The position numbers and the translations under genes were made by a program. 64,000 bases of DNA from Perkinsus olseni. Its lineage: Eukaryota; Perkinsozoa; Perkinsida; Perkinsidae. Below are positions 11,512-21,699 of the stretch, in pieces; the first letter of the stretch is position 1; each line of letters starts with the position of its first letter. The DNA is taken from NCBI GenBank assembly GCA_013115135.1, contig JABANP010000052.1, forward strand, positions 1 to 64,000, read 5' to 3'. Under the pieces are notes generated by a model that was given only the letters and a program-made list of their open reading frames with translations, was not told the DNA's origin and searched no databases.

Positions 11512-13071
11512 CTACACTCTCAACGACCGGTGCAGCAGCACCCCGCCCTCCACAAGGGAATCTTCGGCTGCGCTGACAAAGGAGACGAATGAGTCATGCC
11601 CAGGAACAGCAGCAACAGCCACTCACCTCAAAATACAATCGATGTTAGCCTTGGTGTCATCAGGTCCTTTTCTGACACCTCTAGCTTCTCTTATCAGCAA
11701 GCTACCAGGCTTGCCTTCCTCATCCTCCTCCGGTCGGAAGGGCAATGGGGTCGTGATGGGCGTCTCGACCTCCCCCTCCTCCTCCCCACCACCAGCGGCA
11801 GCACTGCCGTCCAATACTCGGCAGTTGAGGGTCCAAGTGACTCTGGTGAGGTTATCATCATTATCCAGCACGAAGAAGTCGAAGACGATCTGATGGCTGA
11901 CCTTCACCGCTCCCGGCAGAGAGAAGGAAGGTGGCTCCTCCAAGGGAACGTACAGGGGCACGGCAGAGCTGACCAGACCACATTCGTGAACCGAGGGCAA
12001 AACACACTCAGCAACGGCCGTCCGATGGACTCCCGCTAACTCATCTCGGGGCCGCTCGGTCCGAACCAGTCGAACTCTGAGATGCTCCGTCGGAGTGCTC
12101 CCCCTGGCCGAGGAGAACCTTACACTGATCGCCATAGGGGAATCCAGATTGACGTTCAAAAGCCTCTCGTGGGGATTCCATCGACCACTTACCGATATCT
12201 CACCCACCGGAGACTTATTAAAACTGATGGAGAAGTTCTTCTTGCCGAACGCCGGAGCTTCGCTCGTCCGTAGTCGAGTCATAGCCTTCCGGGCAGCCCA
12301 AGTGAGTCGGCGGTCTTCCATCGTATCATAGTTGTTGAAGACGGCGTCGGGTCTGGTGATGCAGCGCACGGCCCTTCCCACGCAGTTGAGGTCGCCGCCT
12401 TCCTCGGCGGTAACCCTCAGCGGAGTTTTTGATTCAAAAACCGTAGAATCGGCACCAGCGGCCACCGTGACGTAGTAGCGGATGGAAGTGTACTTACCAC
12501 TGAAGGAGGGAGGGAGGAGATGGGGTAGGGTAAATTGGTAGACGGCCTGGCGGGAATCTTTGGGGTCGATGCTCACAGCCAAGATTTCCGGAGGCGTGGA
12601 GAAGAGGAGGGCCGAGCTGCTGGAGAGGCGTTGTTCGGCCGACACGAAACCATGGGTGGAAGTAATGGACGGCCGAGAGACTTCTTGGGGCGCACGGAAA
12701 CTGAGGGAGAGTCGAGTGCCATATTCTGAGTTATTCGGTATCTTGCTGTGTTCAACCTAAGATACTCGGTCCAATTTCAGACGCGTTCAGACCCACCCAA
12801 CCCGTATCTTCCCTTCTTCAACCTAAGATACCTACCTCAGTTTCTGATGGTTAAGCTCAGCGCCGTGCAATCCAGTTACCTCCCCGTAAGCCTGTGCCAA
12901 GAGCCAGTCCACCCGACTGTCCTCGAACCCTCGTCCCAGCGCCACCACCACCCTCACCTCCTCGCCAGGATGATACCGCCCCTGGGAAAGGACCACGTCG
13001 ATGTGCCGAGGCGTCGGCAGGCCGTCACGTATGCTTTCATAGGACGATTTATTCATGGCAAGCATCGACAT
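11512..13071 (-). CDS. RGP1: RGP1-like arrestin-fold subunit of the RAB6 GEF complex
   Basis: Three exons (13071-12836, 12700-11627, 11572-11512) join in frame to about 456 residues. RGP1 partners RIC1 to activate RAB6/Ypt6 in endosome-to-Golgi traffic. The N-terminal exon has 'VVLSQGRYHPGEEVRVVV', an arrestin-like strand pair. The middle exon has 'YQFTLPHLLPPSFSGKYTS', matching the family's 'PPSFRG' region, and later 'SVHECGLVSSAVPLYVPLEE' and 'VKVSHQIVFDFFV', which match the C-terminal arrestin-like half. Intron 1 (135 nt) ends at the polypyrimidine acceptor CTCTCCCTCAG; the nearer AG breaks the frame. It holds two 28-nt hairpin elements. The last exon is short and ends 'LLHRSLRV'. The start is the first ATG of the open exon; an upstream exon cannot be excluded. 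Confidence 0.7.
12738..12765. repeat. 28-nt intron palindrome, RGP1 intron 1 (a)
   Basis: The ends GTATCTT and AAGATAC are perfect 7-nt inverted repeats, with the asymmetric core 'gctgtgttcaacct'. It is one of two copies in the same intron. Confidence 0.75.
12804..12831. repeat. 28-nt intron palindrome, RGP1 intron 1 (b)
   Basis: The ends are GTATCTT and AAGATAC. In gene (minus) orientation it begins four bases after the 5' splice site, as in eIF3a intron 1. Confidence 0.75.
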
Positions 13072-13159
13072 TAGATACGCGACGATTATGCTCGGGCGCG
13101 CGCGATGTTAAAATCTGATCGATTTTGGCAGAAAGTGGACGTGGCAGGGAGAGGTATCT

Positions 13160-13187
13160 GCATCTTAGGTTGACTCAGGAAAGATAC
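13160..13187. repeat. 28-nt palindrome between RGP1 and eIF3a
   Basis: It has the core 'TTAGGTTGACTCAGGAAAG' and ends AAGATAC; the left end is degenerate (GCATCTT). It lies in the divergent intergenic or 5' UTR segment. Confidence 0.6.
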
Positions 13188-13353
13188 GAAGTAGGTTCAC
13201 TTGAATGACGTCTGGGTAATGGAGCGGTAGGGCTGCGGGACATTTCCCTGGTAGAATTTGGTAATAGCGGGATGGGCTGTTAGGGGACGGGCGGGCTGGA
13301 AAAATTGCAGAGTGAACTGAAGACCTCACAAAGTCAGCGCCTAGACCTGTTTC

Positions 13354-13381
13354 GTATCTTTCACGGTTGAAGCTGAGATAC
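13354..13381. repeat. 28-nt palindrome just upstream of the eIF3a start
   Basis: The left end is GTATCTT and the right end GAGATAC, with core 'tcacggttgaagct'. It lies about 45 bases before the ATG at 13427, so it is probably in the 5' UTR or a leader intron. Confidence 0.7.
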
Positions 13382-13426
13382 TCCCCATCAGTTGGGTTGT
13401 TGCTGCTTACTTCTTCTTACTCCCCT

Positions 13427-16400
13427 ATGAGCTACTACATTCGGCCAGAGGCCGTATTAAAGAGAGCCGATGAGCTTATCGAGATCGGCGAGTATCAGGC
13501 CGCCATCGACCTCCTCGGACAGGCCGCCTCCTCGCGGCGTTTCAAATACAACTTCACGCCCGCAGTCGAGGCCATCATGGAGAAGTTCCTCAGGCTCTGT
13601 GTGCAGATGAAGCAGATCAGACAGGCTAAGGAAGGTGAGAATCTTAGGTTGATGCATGTAAGATACGAAAGAGGTTGGAGACTGCTCTCAGGTCTTATTC
13701 AGTATCGATCGATTACGCAGCACACTCAAGTGCAGTCCTTAGAGGATATGCTTACCCTTTTCCGCACCCTCAGTGAGGAGAGGATGGAGAAGGCGGGCCA
13801 GAAGTGCTCGGTGGTCACTGGCGATTCCCCCGACCCCATCACGCCGGACAGCGTCATGATGGCATCTTTGGGCCAGGACCCGACCAACCACGACGAGATC
13901 GAATTCAGGGAGGCTGTCAGGGACATGTGGGAGACTTACAGGACGGTTTTGGAGACGGTCCGGACTAATGCTAAGTTGGAGGGTTTGTACTACTCCACCG
14001 CCAATAGGGCGTTGGAGTTTGTTAAGAAGCAGAATAGGCGAGTGGTAAGTATGTCGGGCGGCTATGCGGTAGGGCGTGGGTTCGATCATCGCTTTTGATG
14101 TATTCAGGAGGCCAAGCGTCTTTGTGACCTCTTCCGCTCCCACTGGACGAGTGCCAAGAAACCCACCACGAGCATCGGAGCCAGTCAGAACATCAACCCC
14201 AGCGACCCTGCTGTCGTCTCTAGGGTAGTACGACTGAGGGAGGGATCGCTCAGATCGTCCGTCCGTGTAGGTTCTAGCTCTTCGATTCACATGCATTAAC
14301 ACGGCGATGGACATGGGCCTCTGGAGTCTGGCCTTCACCGTTCTCGAAGACGTCCACACGCTCATCTCCAAGAAGCGACCAGCACCGACGGCTGTCCAGT
14401 TGCTCCAGTGAGGAATCTTTGGCTTAACCATGGAAGATACGGATTGGGTCGGGTCGGAGAATGTTCGTATCTCAGGTACTTTGATCGTCTCTCCCGTGTA
14501 TTGGGGTCTACCTATATTTTGGAATCTACCAACCCTCGGTCCCTAGCAGACAACGACACTCACCAAGCCGTTCAAAGGCTCTTCCACGCCCAGGCTCTTC
14601 TCAAGTAATAATCAACCTCTCCTGCCGCGTGCCAGGGTGACGCCTTCGGTAGGTATCTTTATCTTCTACGTCAAGTTGAAGCACAGTTGTCCAATGACTC
14701 TGCCGCTGTCCCCGAGGAGGGCCTCCCAGAACTGCCGTCTCTCGAGGCGACCGCGGCCAAGACCGTCCTCGCCATCCTCGCCGTGCCTCCCACCAGCCGA
14801 GGCTTCATGGGGGTATCTCCTTCGGTTGGCGAACGGGCTGACAGGTTGGACGCTCTGCTGGTAAACTGGGGAATTTTTGTGGCGCGTGAAGAATGTTTTC
14901 CGGGCCTTTCAGGGTCGGGATGTGATGCCAACTCGCGAGTCTCTCGAGGCTGAGTTGATTGAGAAGAAGGGGCTCGACCTTGCCCCGGCCGAGGTCAAGG
15001 ATCTCTTCCAGGCGATCACCACCGCCGAACAGAAGGCTAGCAGTACAGCGAGTGTGGATGATGGACTGTGGTGAGTAGGGGTGCCGGAAAAGTGTGGTCC
15101 ATTGAGATGTGGGCGTGCTCGGGTTTTTTGTGTTTGCAATTGACCTGTCTTGTGTCAGCGCGAAGATCGATGGTATGTTGAAGGCCCTGCCGGAGGCCTA
15201 CTGTGGAGCGTACGCCCCCTCAATCAGACGCAACGTCGTTGAGCTCGTCGTAGCGAGTATGGCTAAGGTGGTTAGGGTTGTGGATTGATGAGCTGGTGGT
15301 CCCAGGTTCGATTCTTCCACTGTTGATTTTTTCGTATTTACTCAGACTCCTAACAAGTCCACCACTTACGATGATCTTTCGAAGGCCACCAGCGCCTGCG
15401 GCAACATCGCCGACATCACCGACCTCATCGACCGGGCCTCGTCGAAGGGACCGATCGTTGTCAAGGACGAGCAGGACGCTACCGAGAAACGCATGGTAGG
15501 GGTGCTCAGCGGAGAGCGGCTGTGAATGGGAGGTTGGACGGTGGCAGATTCCGGTGGTCGATGACGCCACATCCTCCCTACACTTCGAAGTCTTGTCGGA
15601 GAAGGCAGCCGTGCCGACAGCTGAGGCCGAGGTCCAGACTAACCTCAAGTTGGAGGACTACACTCAGGGCAACAAGGAGAGAGCTGGTAATAATATTGAT
15701 ACCAAATTTCCGTCAGATCGTCTCTCGGTGGTGATTCTGATGGTGTTGTTAGAGCGTGAGGCGGCTCGAGCTGCCGCTGCGTTGAAGGCCGCACAGGAGG
15801 CCGCAGCTGCCGAGAAGAAGCGAGCTGAGGAGGGCAGGAAGAAGAAGCTGATGGAGAGACAGGAGATGGAGGCTCGGAAGAAGGTATTGGAGGAGGTCCT
15901 GGGTTCGATCCCGGCATGTTGCATTTCAGGACCTTCCTCGCACTACCGCCATGTTGGAGTCTGTCAAGCAGCAAGCGAAGGCCTTCGGTAAGACCGCCAA
16001 TTTACTATTTTTCTATCAGAATTTTTTCTGTAGGTCCTAACCATGTTACCACCATCACCATTGATGGCAAGGCTCGGGACGTCCAGACCATCGCTGACCA
16101 CGAGATCATCAAGATCGATCGTCAAGAGTAATCCTTGCTCCCTTGGTAGTTGAGTATCGTCGCCGTCCTCCTCTCAGGTTGGATGATGTCCGCCGGAAGC
16201 AGCTGCTGAAGGAGCGAACTATCCGTATCAAGTAGGTGGCCTCACCGCCATCTTCAGTTCTATCGGTGAAGGGTACATATATTGCGCTGCTCCAGCGTAT
16301 TCAGGGCTATATCCAATATACTCTCAAATCTCAAAACCACACCTTGAAAAACGCGTAAAAAAGCCCAAAAGCTCCTCACGAAGCTCTCGCTTCTCGTAGA

Positions 16401-17601
16401 CTTGTTATACACAGGCCTTCACTGTGGTAGCCGTACTTAGTAATTTTTTTTCTCGATGTGTTCGTAGCGGTATTATTATTATTTAGATTTATTGTTGTTT
16501 TTATCAGCTTCCGTCGTGAGGAGTCGAAGAGGGTGGAGTACACGGAGCGAGCTCTCAGAGAGAAGGAGGGTCCGCATATCCGAACTTGGAGGGAGCATGT
16601 GGACGTCAACCGCATGAAGCGATATGAGGAGTTGCAAGCTCAGAGGTGGGAAAAAGCAACGCTAAAGCGTTGGTGATGGCGCTGTGGTCAGGCAAGCGGC
16701 TTTGGACGAGCTTATCGAGAGTCGTAAGGAGGACAAGGCAGCGCTGAAGCCCGCCATGTCCGTGGTCGAGGATTGGATATCTCAGAAGATGGCCGAGCGT
16801 GACGAGGTGATGTTTGGGCCCTTTCCGGAGCGATCGGTAATCCTGGTTCGTCTTAGAAGCGTGCGAAGAGGATCGAGGAAGCGCGGACAGCGTGGAAGGC
16901 TCGGATGGTCCGGGAGAAACTCGAGCGGGCCCTGAACAAGTTGGAGTCCTTCGAGAACCAAAAGCAGGAGGAAGAGGAAGAGGCTGCGTAAGGCTGGTCA
17001 TCGGGGTTTGCCACAGCAGCAGACTGCTGCCTTTGCCTGAGTTCCGAGGCCGCTTCTAGGATCCACTTTTACTCGGTAGAGTGCGGTCCTGGACTCCGGC
17101 AAGCCATCGCCTCTCTCCCTGCCGTAAAAGATTCGGTGATCGATTTCACCGGACGACCCTGATCGCTGATGCTGCTCGTGTGAACGCTCACTGAGACTGT
17201 GTGGTCCCGTTAGGAATAAGGCTGCTTCGGCGACTGCCGCCGGTTCATCCTCCCCCACCGCACGAGTCATCAGCCGCGGCGCTGGCCTTGGTCTCAGCAA
17301 CGACATCGCTGCTAGTCGCAATGCCTTCAAGATGGTAGTAATTTCGTGGCGCGCGGTCATCTGGGGGAGAAGATTGTTTGTCTCTTCAGCACGCTCGGGA
17401 GTCGTCCCCTGAGCCCGACGAGGGTGGCAGTTGGAGGAGGCCCGCCGCTACGAGGTTCGGTGCCCCTTCTGCTGGCAAGTAAGACTAACATCACTTGCAC
17501 ATCTTGCGCAATCTTGCATTTCCTCCAGATACGTCCCGCCATCACGACGCGGCCCTGCCCACCGAGACGCTGATGGCTTTACTGAAGTCCGCCGTCACTA
17601 G
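13427..17601 (+). CDS. eIF3a: Translation initiation factor eIF3 subunit a
   Basis: This is the scaffold subunit of eIF3, which binds the 40S subunit. About fifteen or more exons were followed. Exon 1 starts 'MSYYIRPEAVLKRADELI', like the family's 'YFQRPENALKRANEFL'. Exon 2 has 'QYRSITQHTQVQSLEDML', matching 'QYKNICQQVNIKSLEDV', joined across a 57-nt intron (13635-13691). The PCI-region exons continue through about 15250. From about 15760 the protein turns into a long charged helix ('EKKRAEEGRKKKLMERQEME', then 'FRREESKRVEYTERALREKE'), typical of the eIF3a C-terminal half. The last exon begins 'YVPPSRRGPAHRD' and stops at 17599-17601. Introns carry 28-nt palindromes (13639, 14414) and tRNA-like pieces (15295, 15891). 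Some internal exon edges are approximate. Confidence 0.85.
13639..13666. repeat. 28-nt palindrome in eIF3a intron 1
   Basis: It begins four bases after the 5' splice site of a 57-nt intron. The left end is GAATCTT and the right end AAGATAC. It makes up about half of the intron. Confidence 0.75.
14414..14441. repeat. 28-nt palindrome in an eIF3a intron
   Basis: The left end is GAATCTT and the right end AAGATAC. It follows the 5' splice site CA|GTGAG directly; the join to the next exon 'YFDRLSRVL' keeps the frame. Confidence 0.7.
15295..15320 (+). repeat. tRNA 3'-half-like element in an eIF3a intron
   Basis: It reads TGGTGGTCCC-AGGTTCGATTC: variable-loop-like bases followed by a T-arm (GGTTCGA). 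It lies between 'VVASMAK' and the exon with 'TTYDDLSKATS'. Confidence 0.6.
15891..15920 (+). repeat. tRNA 3'-half-like element in a 46-nt eIF3a intron
   Basis: It reads GGAGGTCCTGGGTTCGATCC and then CGGCAT. The intron (15884-15929) is mostly this element plus splice sites, which suggests that the element is the intron. Confidence 0.7.
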
Positions 17602-18051
17602 ATAGCTCGGCTGTGATAGTAATCGATCGACTGATCGATAATGGGGAGTGGTCGTTGTTGACTGCGGCAGCCCATCGATTATGATACCAATACTGCTACT
17701 GTTTCCTCCCTCCTACACGTCAGTCCTCAGCATAGAGTTGAAGTCACTTCAATGCAACAGGGGCATATCATGTACTCTGGCGTGGCGAGTTGGGCAATTT
17801 ATGGTATGGGGTACCGCGCATGGTGGGGGAGTAGAATTCCTTCGGTCCACCAATAATTGGGATACGATAGTGGACGGGCAAATTGCATGAGAGCCGTACG
17901 GCTAAGAGAGAGCACGAATTGGCGAAGTGTTGGTATTACCGTTATCGTGCTGGAATACTCTATGCTGGGTTATTCCTGTCGCCCTGACGATGATCGGTCT
18001 TCGCTAACCGTTCTGGAAGAATCTCCATCGGGTGCAGTTTTCTGTCAGTAC
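17602..18051. promoter_or_regulatory. Intergenic and leader region of the ADAT1-like gene
   Basis: No exon is recognised. The stretch ends TTTCTGTCAG|TAC and then the ATG at 18052. An AG acceptor four bases before the start codon is what a trans-spliced leader or a leader intron would give; which of the two cannot be told from the genome alone. Confidence 0.4.
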
Positions 18052-19191
18052 ATGTCATCTCCGACACCGTCCTCGTCTGAGAAGGCTTCAGTGCGGTCAG
18101 CGGAGAAGTCGCGGATTTCGACATGCGCGTTCGCGGACAGGATCGCGTCGGCGGTGGTGGGAACCTACAGGTCGTTGACGGGGACGTCGGCGGAGTCTCC
18201 GATGGCTCCGAACGTCTTGGCGGGTTTTGTCATTTTTGATGAAGAAAGTGACAAAATGGAGGTGCTGTCCCTGGCTGTTGGCACCAAGTATCTTCCTCCA
18301 AATATTGTCAGAGAAGATGAGGAGGGTCGGAACGAACTTGTGCACGATTGCCATGCAGAGGTCTTGGCAAGGCTCGCTCTACTGAGATGGCTGGACGGCT
18401 GTGGGGAATGGCCCGAGCCCAAGACGCTGCACATGTACACCTCCTCGGCGCCCTGTGGTAATGCTTGCATCAAGCGCTGGATCAGCGGGAGGAAGGAAAA
18501 GTTCGATCCGGAGGAGAGGTTGTGGCCGGCGGCGGAGCATAAAAAAGTTGAACTCCATTCGGTGCCTGAGGGGCAGGTGGAAGCCACTTTCAAAGCAGCG
18601 CAGGGAGACCCGCCGATGAAGGAGTATTTCCCGAAAGGGATCGTTCGGGCGAGCGCTATTGAGGATATCCGAGGAAGGATTCTCTCCTGCTCGGACAAGA
18701 TCGCCCTGTGGAACGTGTTGGGCATAGAGGGTGGTGGGGATCGGCGGCCCAGGCCGATTTTTATTGAGTCGATCACCGTTGGCCGGAAGTTCTCGAGAGG
18801 CTGTTGTGAACGAGCGTTGTGCTGCCGAATGGTGTTCAAGGGTGGGCCGAAGGAGGTGAAGCATCCCAGTCTGATGTGCAGCGCGGTGAAGTTTCAGGAG
18901 GGAGGGATGGACGCTGAGAAGGGCGCAGACTTTACTGATGGAGAGTGCCGATGGTGGAGGCGACGTGATGATGGCACTTGGGAGGGCGAGGTGCTCGACG
19001 GCAGTACAGGGCGGCGTGCTGATGGAGCTGTGTCGAAGCTGGCCCGGTGTCAGATACGGGAAGGTGGGCATGGAGAGAAGCGGAGTAGAATCGAGGAGGC
19101 CTATCCTACGCAGCTCAGTGCACGGCATTCGCCATTCAAGTGTTTGTTCGCTCAACAGTCACCAGCTGACTGTCGTGGGTGGTTGTGGTAG
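18052..19191 (+). CDS. ADAT1: ADAT1-like tRNA-specific adenosine deaminase
   Basis: ADAT1 enzymes deaminate A37 to inosine in tRNA-Ala. The zinc site is complete: His in the HAEV motif (residue 101, with the proton-shuttling Glu 103), Cys in SSAPCGNAC (residue 135) and Cys in LSCSDKIALWNVLG (residue 213), with family-typical surroundings. 'AVGTKYLPPN' before the HAE and 'IESITVGRKFS' after it fit the A_deamin domain. The protein is 379 residues and apparently intronless, unlike its neighbours. The open frame extends upstream to 17857, but the ATG at 18052 follows an AG acceptor by three bases and starts the homologous part. The C-terminal 100 residues are divergent and may hide a splice. It is divergent from the minus-strand tRNA-Gly just downstream. 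Confidence 0.75.
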   Translation: MSSPTPSSSEKASVRSAEKSRISTCAFADRIASAVVGTYRSLTGTSAESPMAPNVLAGFVIFDEESDKMEVLSLAVGTKYLPPNIVREDEEGRNELVHDCHAEVLARLALLRWLDGCGEWPEPKTLHMYTSSAPCGNACIKRWISGRKEKFDPEERLWPAAEHKKVELHSVPEGQVEATFKAAQGDPPMKEYFPKGIVRASAIEDIRGRILSCSDKIALWNVLGIEGGGDRRPRPIFIESITVGRKFSRGCCERALCCRMVFKGGPKEVKHPSLMCSAVKFQEGGMDAEKGADFTDGECRWWRRRDDGTWEGEVLDGSTGRRADGAVSKLARCQIREGGHGEKRSRIEEAYPTQLSARHSPFKCLFAQQSPADCRGWLW

Positions 19192-19244
19192 CTCCAATGT
19201 CGTTCGTGTTGTCAATTGACGAAAAGGTTGGGGTGGATAGGTAT

Positions 19245-19315
19245 GCACCGTCCGGGAATTGAACCCGGACCATCTGCTTGGAAGGCAGATATCCTAACCA
19301 TTAGACCAACGGTGC
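19245..19315 (-). tRNA. trnG-UCC: tRNA-Gly (UCC)
   Basis: The 71-nt cloverleaf has a perfect 7-bp acceptor stem (GCACCGT with ACGGTGC), the D-arm GTCTAATGGTTAGGAT, the anticodon stem TCTGC/GCAGA around the loop CTTCCAA with anticodon TCC, and the T-arm CGGGTTCAATTCCCG. The A box and B box are intact, and there is no intron. This is the only clear functional tRNA in the window, in contrast to the tRNA-like fragments inside introns. Confidence 0.95.
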
Positions 19316-19406
19316 TTGTGTTATTGTTATATCCAACACCTTCTGCCTAAGTTTTGTTGAGAAATAGCCGGTAGAACCTCACTGAGGAAGGACTCGCAGG
19401 AAATCT

Positions 19407-20176
19407 ATGATGAATGCCGTTGCCCAGCAGCCGTTCGACTTCAACAACCTGTCATATGACACTCTCATCCACCCCAAGTAACTACTTCCAACCTCTACGC
19501 TTTCCAGCCCATTCACCTATCTGTACTCCAGCAGACGATGGTAGCATCGCCTGCAGGTTTGCAGATAATACTGGTAAAGTGCGGAGTGGATGGATCGAAC
19601 CCACGCCCTCTGCGTCAGATGAAGAGTATCCAGTGGCCACCATTACCTTCAAGCTCTCTGGAATCGTTCTCACCTTCAACAATCACGAGCGTCACCTCTC
19701 CCCCATAGGGATCGTGGCAACTCCGGGTTCGACTGATCCCGCCGACGCTCTCACAAATTCTTCGTCTCAGCGACATACGCGCGCGTGTCTGGTTCGAGCC
19801 AACAGAAGGCGGTCGTGTATCATGCAAGCCCCTTCCCACGATGTACGACAGTCGCGACCATTCTCATGCCGGTCAGAGTCCATCAGGCATGCTGAGCTTC
19901 GCTTCGTCGTCCGACTGTGACCTCGTTGTCAACTATTTGATATCCTGCGCTGTGCGGGTGACAGCGAGTGTGATGGCAACCACTGGCCTGAACTACAACG
20001 ACGTTCAACCCGAGGACGACGCTTCTAGGGTGCTTCTGTCGGGATGGGTACCGAAGGCGGTTCTGAAATCAGTTGAGCTCACCCACAGGTTATCCAGTAC
20101 TCGCCAAATCAACCTCCACGTTATGGCCCGGATGGATCCACAGGCAGGAAGTTCGTCCTCGGATACGCTGACGTGA
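19407..20176 (+). CDS. Unidentified multi-exon gene, 5' part
   Basis: The start is an ATGATG seven bases after GCAG. Exon 1 reads 'MNAVAQQPFDFNNLSYDTL'. Later exon pieces are 'DDGSIACRFADNT', 'VATITFKLSG', and a long one from 'DIRARVWFEPTEGGRVSCKP' through 'MLSFASSSDCDLVVNYL' to 'GWVPKAVLKSVELTH'. The pieces alternate frames and are separated by candidate GT-AG introns, one of which (about 19575-19632) holds a tRNA-like sequence. I could not fix every join. No domain is recognised. It may continue into the exons at 20286-21660, which are on the same strand and show similar spacing. Confidence 0.4.
19586..19626 (-). repeat. tRNA-like element in an intron
   Basis: On the minus strand it reads from an anticodon-stem-like part (CATCTGACGCAGAGGG) into CGTGGGTTCGATCC, a T-arm. 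It lies between coding pieces of the unidentified gene. Confidence 0.5.
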
Positions 20177-20285
20177 CGGTGAGGAGGATACGGATTCGGA
20201 AGATTTTGCCATTTGTTTCTCATCACCGTTTTCTCCTCTGTAACTTTGCACTAACTTATCCTCTCAAAGCCCTGGCGACGTCGTT

Positions 20286-21660
20286 TTAGTATCCTGCCTT
20301 CGACTTTGCCAATCGTCTACCCAACGACATGGACGCCACCTTGAGGGTATTCTCCGATATGACCAAAGAGCATCGTGTGAGTCATGTACTCCTGCCGCGA
20401 GTGTCGGACAAAGGGGACGGACCGCGATGCAGAGTGCGAGGTAGGCGGCCATTACAGTCATGCTGACTGTTGAGTACCCTCCTTGTTCTCCGGAATGACC
20501 AAGTTGGAAGAGGGCATCGTCATTAACTGCCGAATGCGTTTCGCGATACTCGTCATTCTCGGAGAGAGGATCAGAAATCGCTAGTAGGGGTATCTTCTCC
20601 CCTCTTTGAACAAACTAGTTCGGAGATTCAGAACATATTCTGGAAAGATTATTTTCGTGTGAAAAACTTACCAAGAATCGATCTTGAGTCTCAGAATTTA
20701 TCAATTGAGCACCGCCTGCGAGTCCTTGGCGTGTGCTCATCCATTCCCGAAGGTCCCCTGCTCTTCCTTCGCGGAGCGAACACGTCCGTGCTGCGGTTCC
20801 CATCGGAAGAGCACGCCAAGTTGTGGGCGGCTGCGATCGATGCCGTGGTTGCAGTACCTCCGCTGGATCAATTGCTATCATCGAAGGAACCGAGAAAGAA
20901 CAGTTTGAAGGAGTTCAAACAGGTAGGTCGTCGAGGTGTCCACGGTCCCACTTGCCGGTACCACTCCTTCCCCAACTGTTTTTTTCAGAAAAAGGCTCAT
21001 CTCTTCAAGGAAGTTATCAGCCTCAAAGACTCGGCCTGTCGAGCCGCCACGGCGCTTCAGGATGGTATTTTACTAATGGACGTACTGGATGAGGTACCGA
21101 CGCTCTTTGACGAGAGCGATCGTATCTACCGATCGACATCCGCCGTAAGGCCTTGGTGATCTGATCAGCCCTTCCCGTCACGGAAGCACTCCACCGTCGA
21201 CGGCTTGAACAGAGCGTCGCTCTCCTCGTCTACGATGCTTCCTCCTGGTGAGGACACATTGCCAACTTTGGGCAGTCCGGGCGGTCTCATCAGGTGGTGG
21301 AAGGTCGTCGACAATATTAACGTACAAGCCTCAGCAAGAAGTCCTACCGGGGACGGTCATCATAGGCGGCAGCAATACCGTTACTACCGCTGCATCCAGT
21401 GGTACTGTGCTGGTACATGACCCTTCCCCTGCGGCCGATCTTAAAAGAGAGATGCTCGGTGAGAGGCGGGATGGAAGTTTACGTTTGGAGCACGCCGTGG
21501 TAGCAGGTACGGTTATTGAAGGTCCGAAGGAAAACTGGAATCTCGGCGACTTTGGCGGAAATTTCTCAGCTCAAACGAAGGAAGATACAGTAAGCTTCCT
21601 GTGTCTGCGAGAGTCTTCCTCCGGTGTCGACGAGCTTCCGCTGGCCTACGCAAAACGGGA
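20286..21660 (+). CDS. Unidentified multi-exon gene with a PH-like exon
   Basis: An exon reading 'YPAFDFANRLPNDMDATLRV' ends at a GTGAGTC donor near 20375. A later exon has 'HRLRVLGVCSSIPEGPLLFL' and 'RFPSEEHAKLWAAAIDAVV': beta strands, then a helix with a conserved Trp, the usual end of a PH domain. Another exon has 'KKAHLFKEVISLKDSACRAA'. Further coding-like pieces ('KREMLGERRDGSLRLEH', 'ENWNLGDFGGNFSAQT') run to about 21600. Joins are incomplete. It could be the 3' part of the gene starting at 19407. A role in membrane or lipid binding follows only if the PH call is right. Confidence 0.35.
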
Positions 21661-21699
21661 GGAATGAATGCGCCACAGCGGATGTTGCTCAGGAAACTT

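Noticed and set aside
12719..12728. Nearest AG (CTCAG) as the RGP1 intron 1 acceptor
   Set aside because: It gives the wrong phase; CTCTCCCTCAG 25 bases further on keeps the frame and has a pyrimidine tract.
13739..14431. 230-residue minus-strand open frame
   Set aside because: It lies antisense to well-supported eIF3a exons and shows no family motif.
18165..19155. Long minus-strand open frames (224 and 258 residues)
   Set aside because: They are antisense to the ADAT1-like gene, whose zinc site and frame are convincing.
19780..19806. TCTGGTTCGAGCC as another tRNA T-arm-like intron element
   Set aside because: Here the bases code for 'RVWFEPTEGG' in a long open exon, so the match is probably chance.
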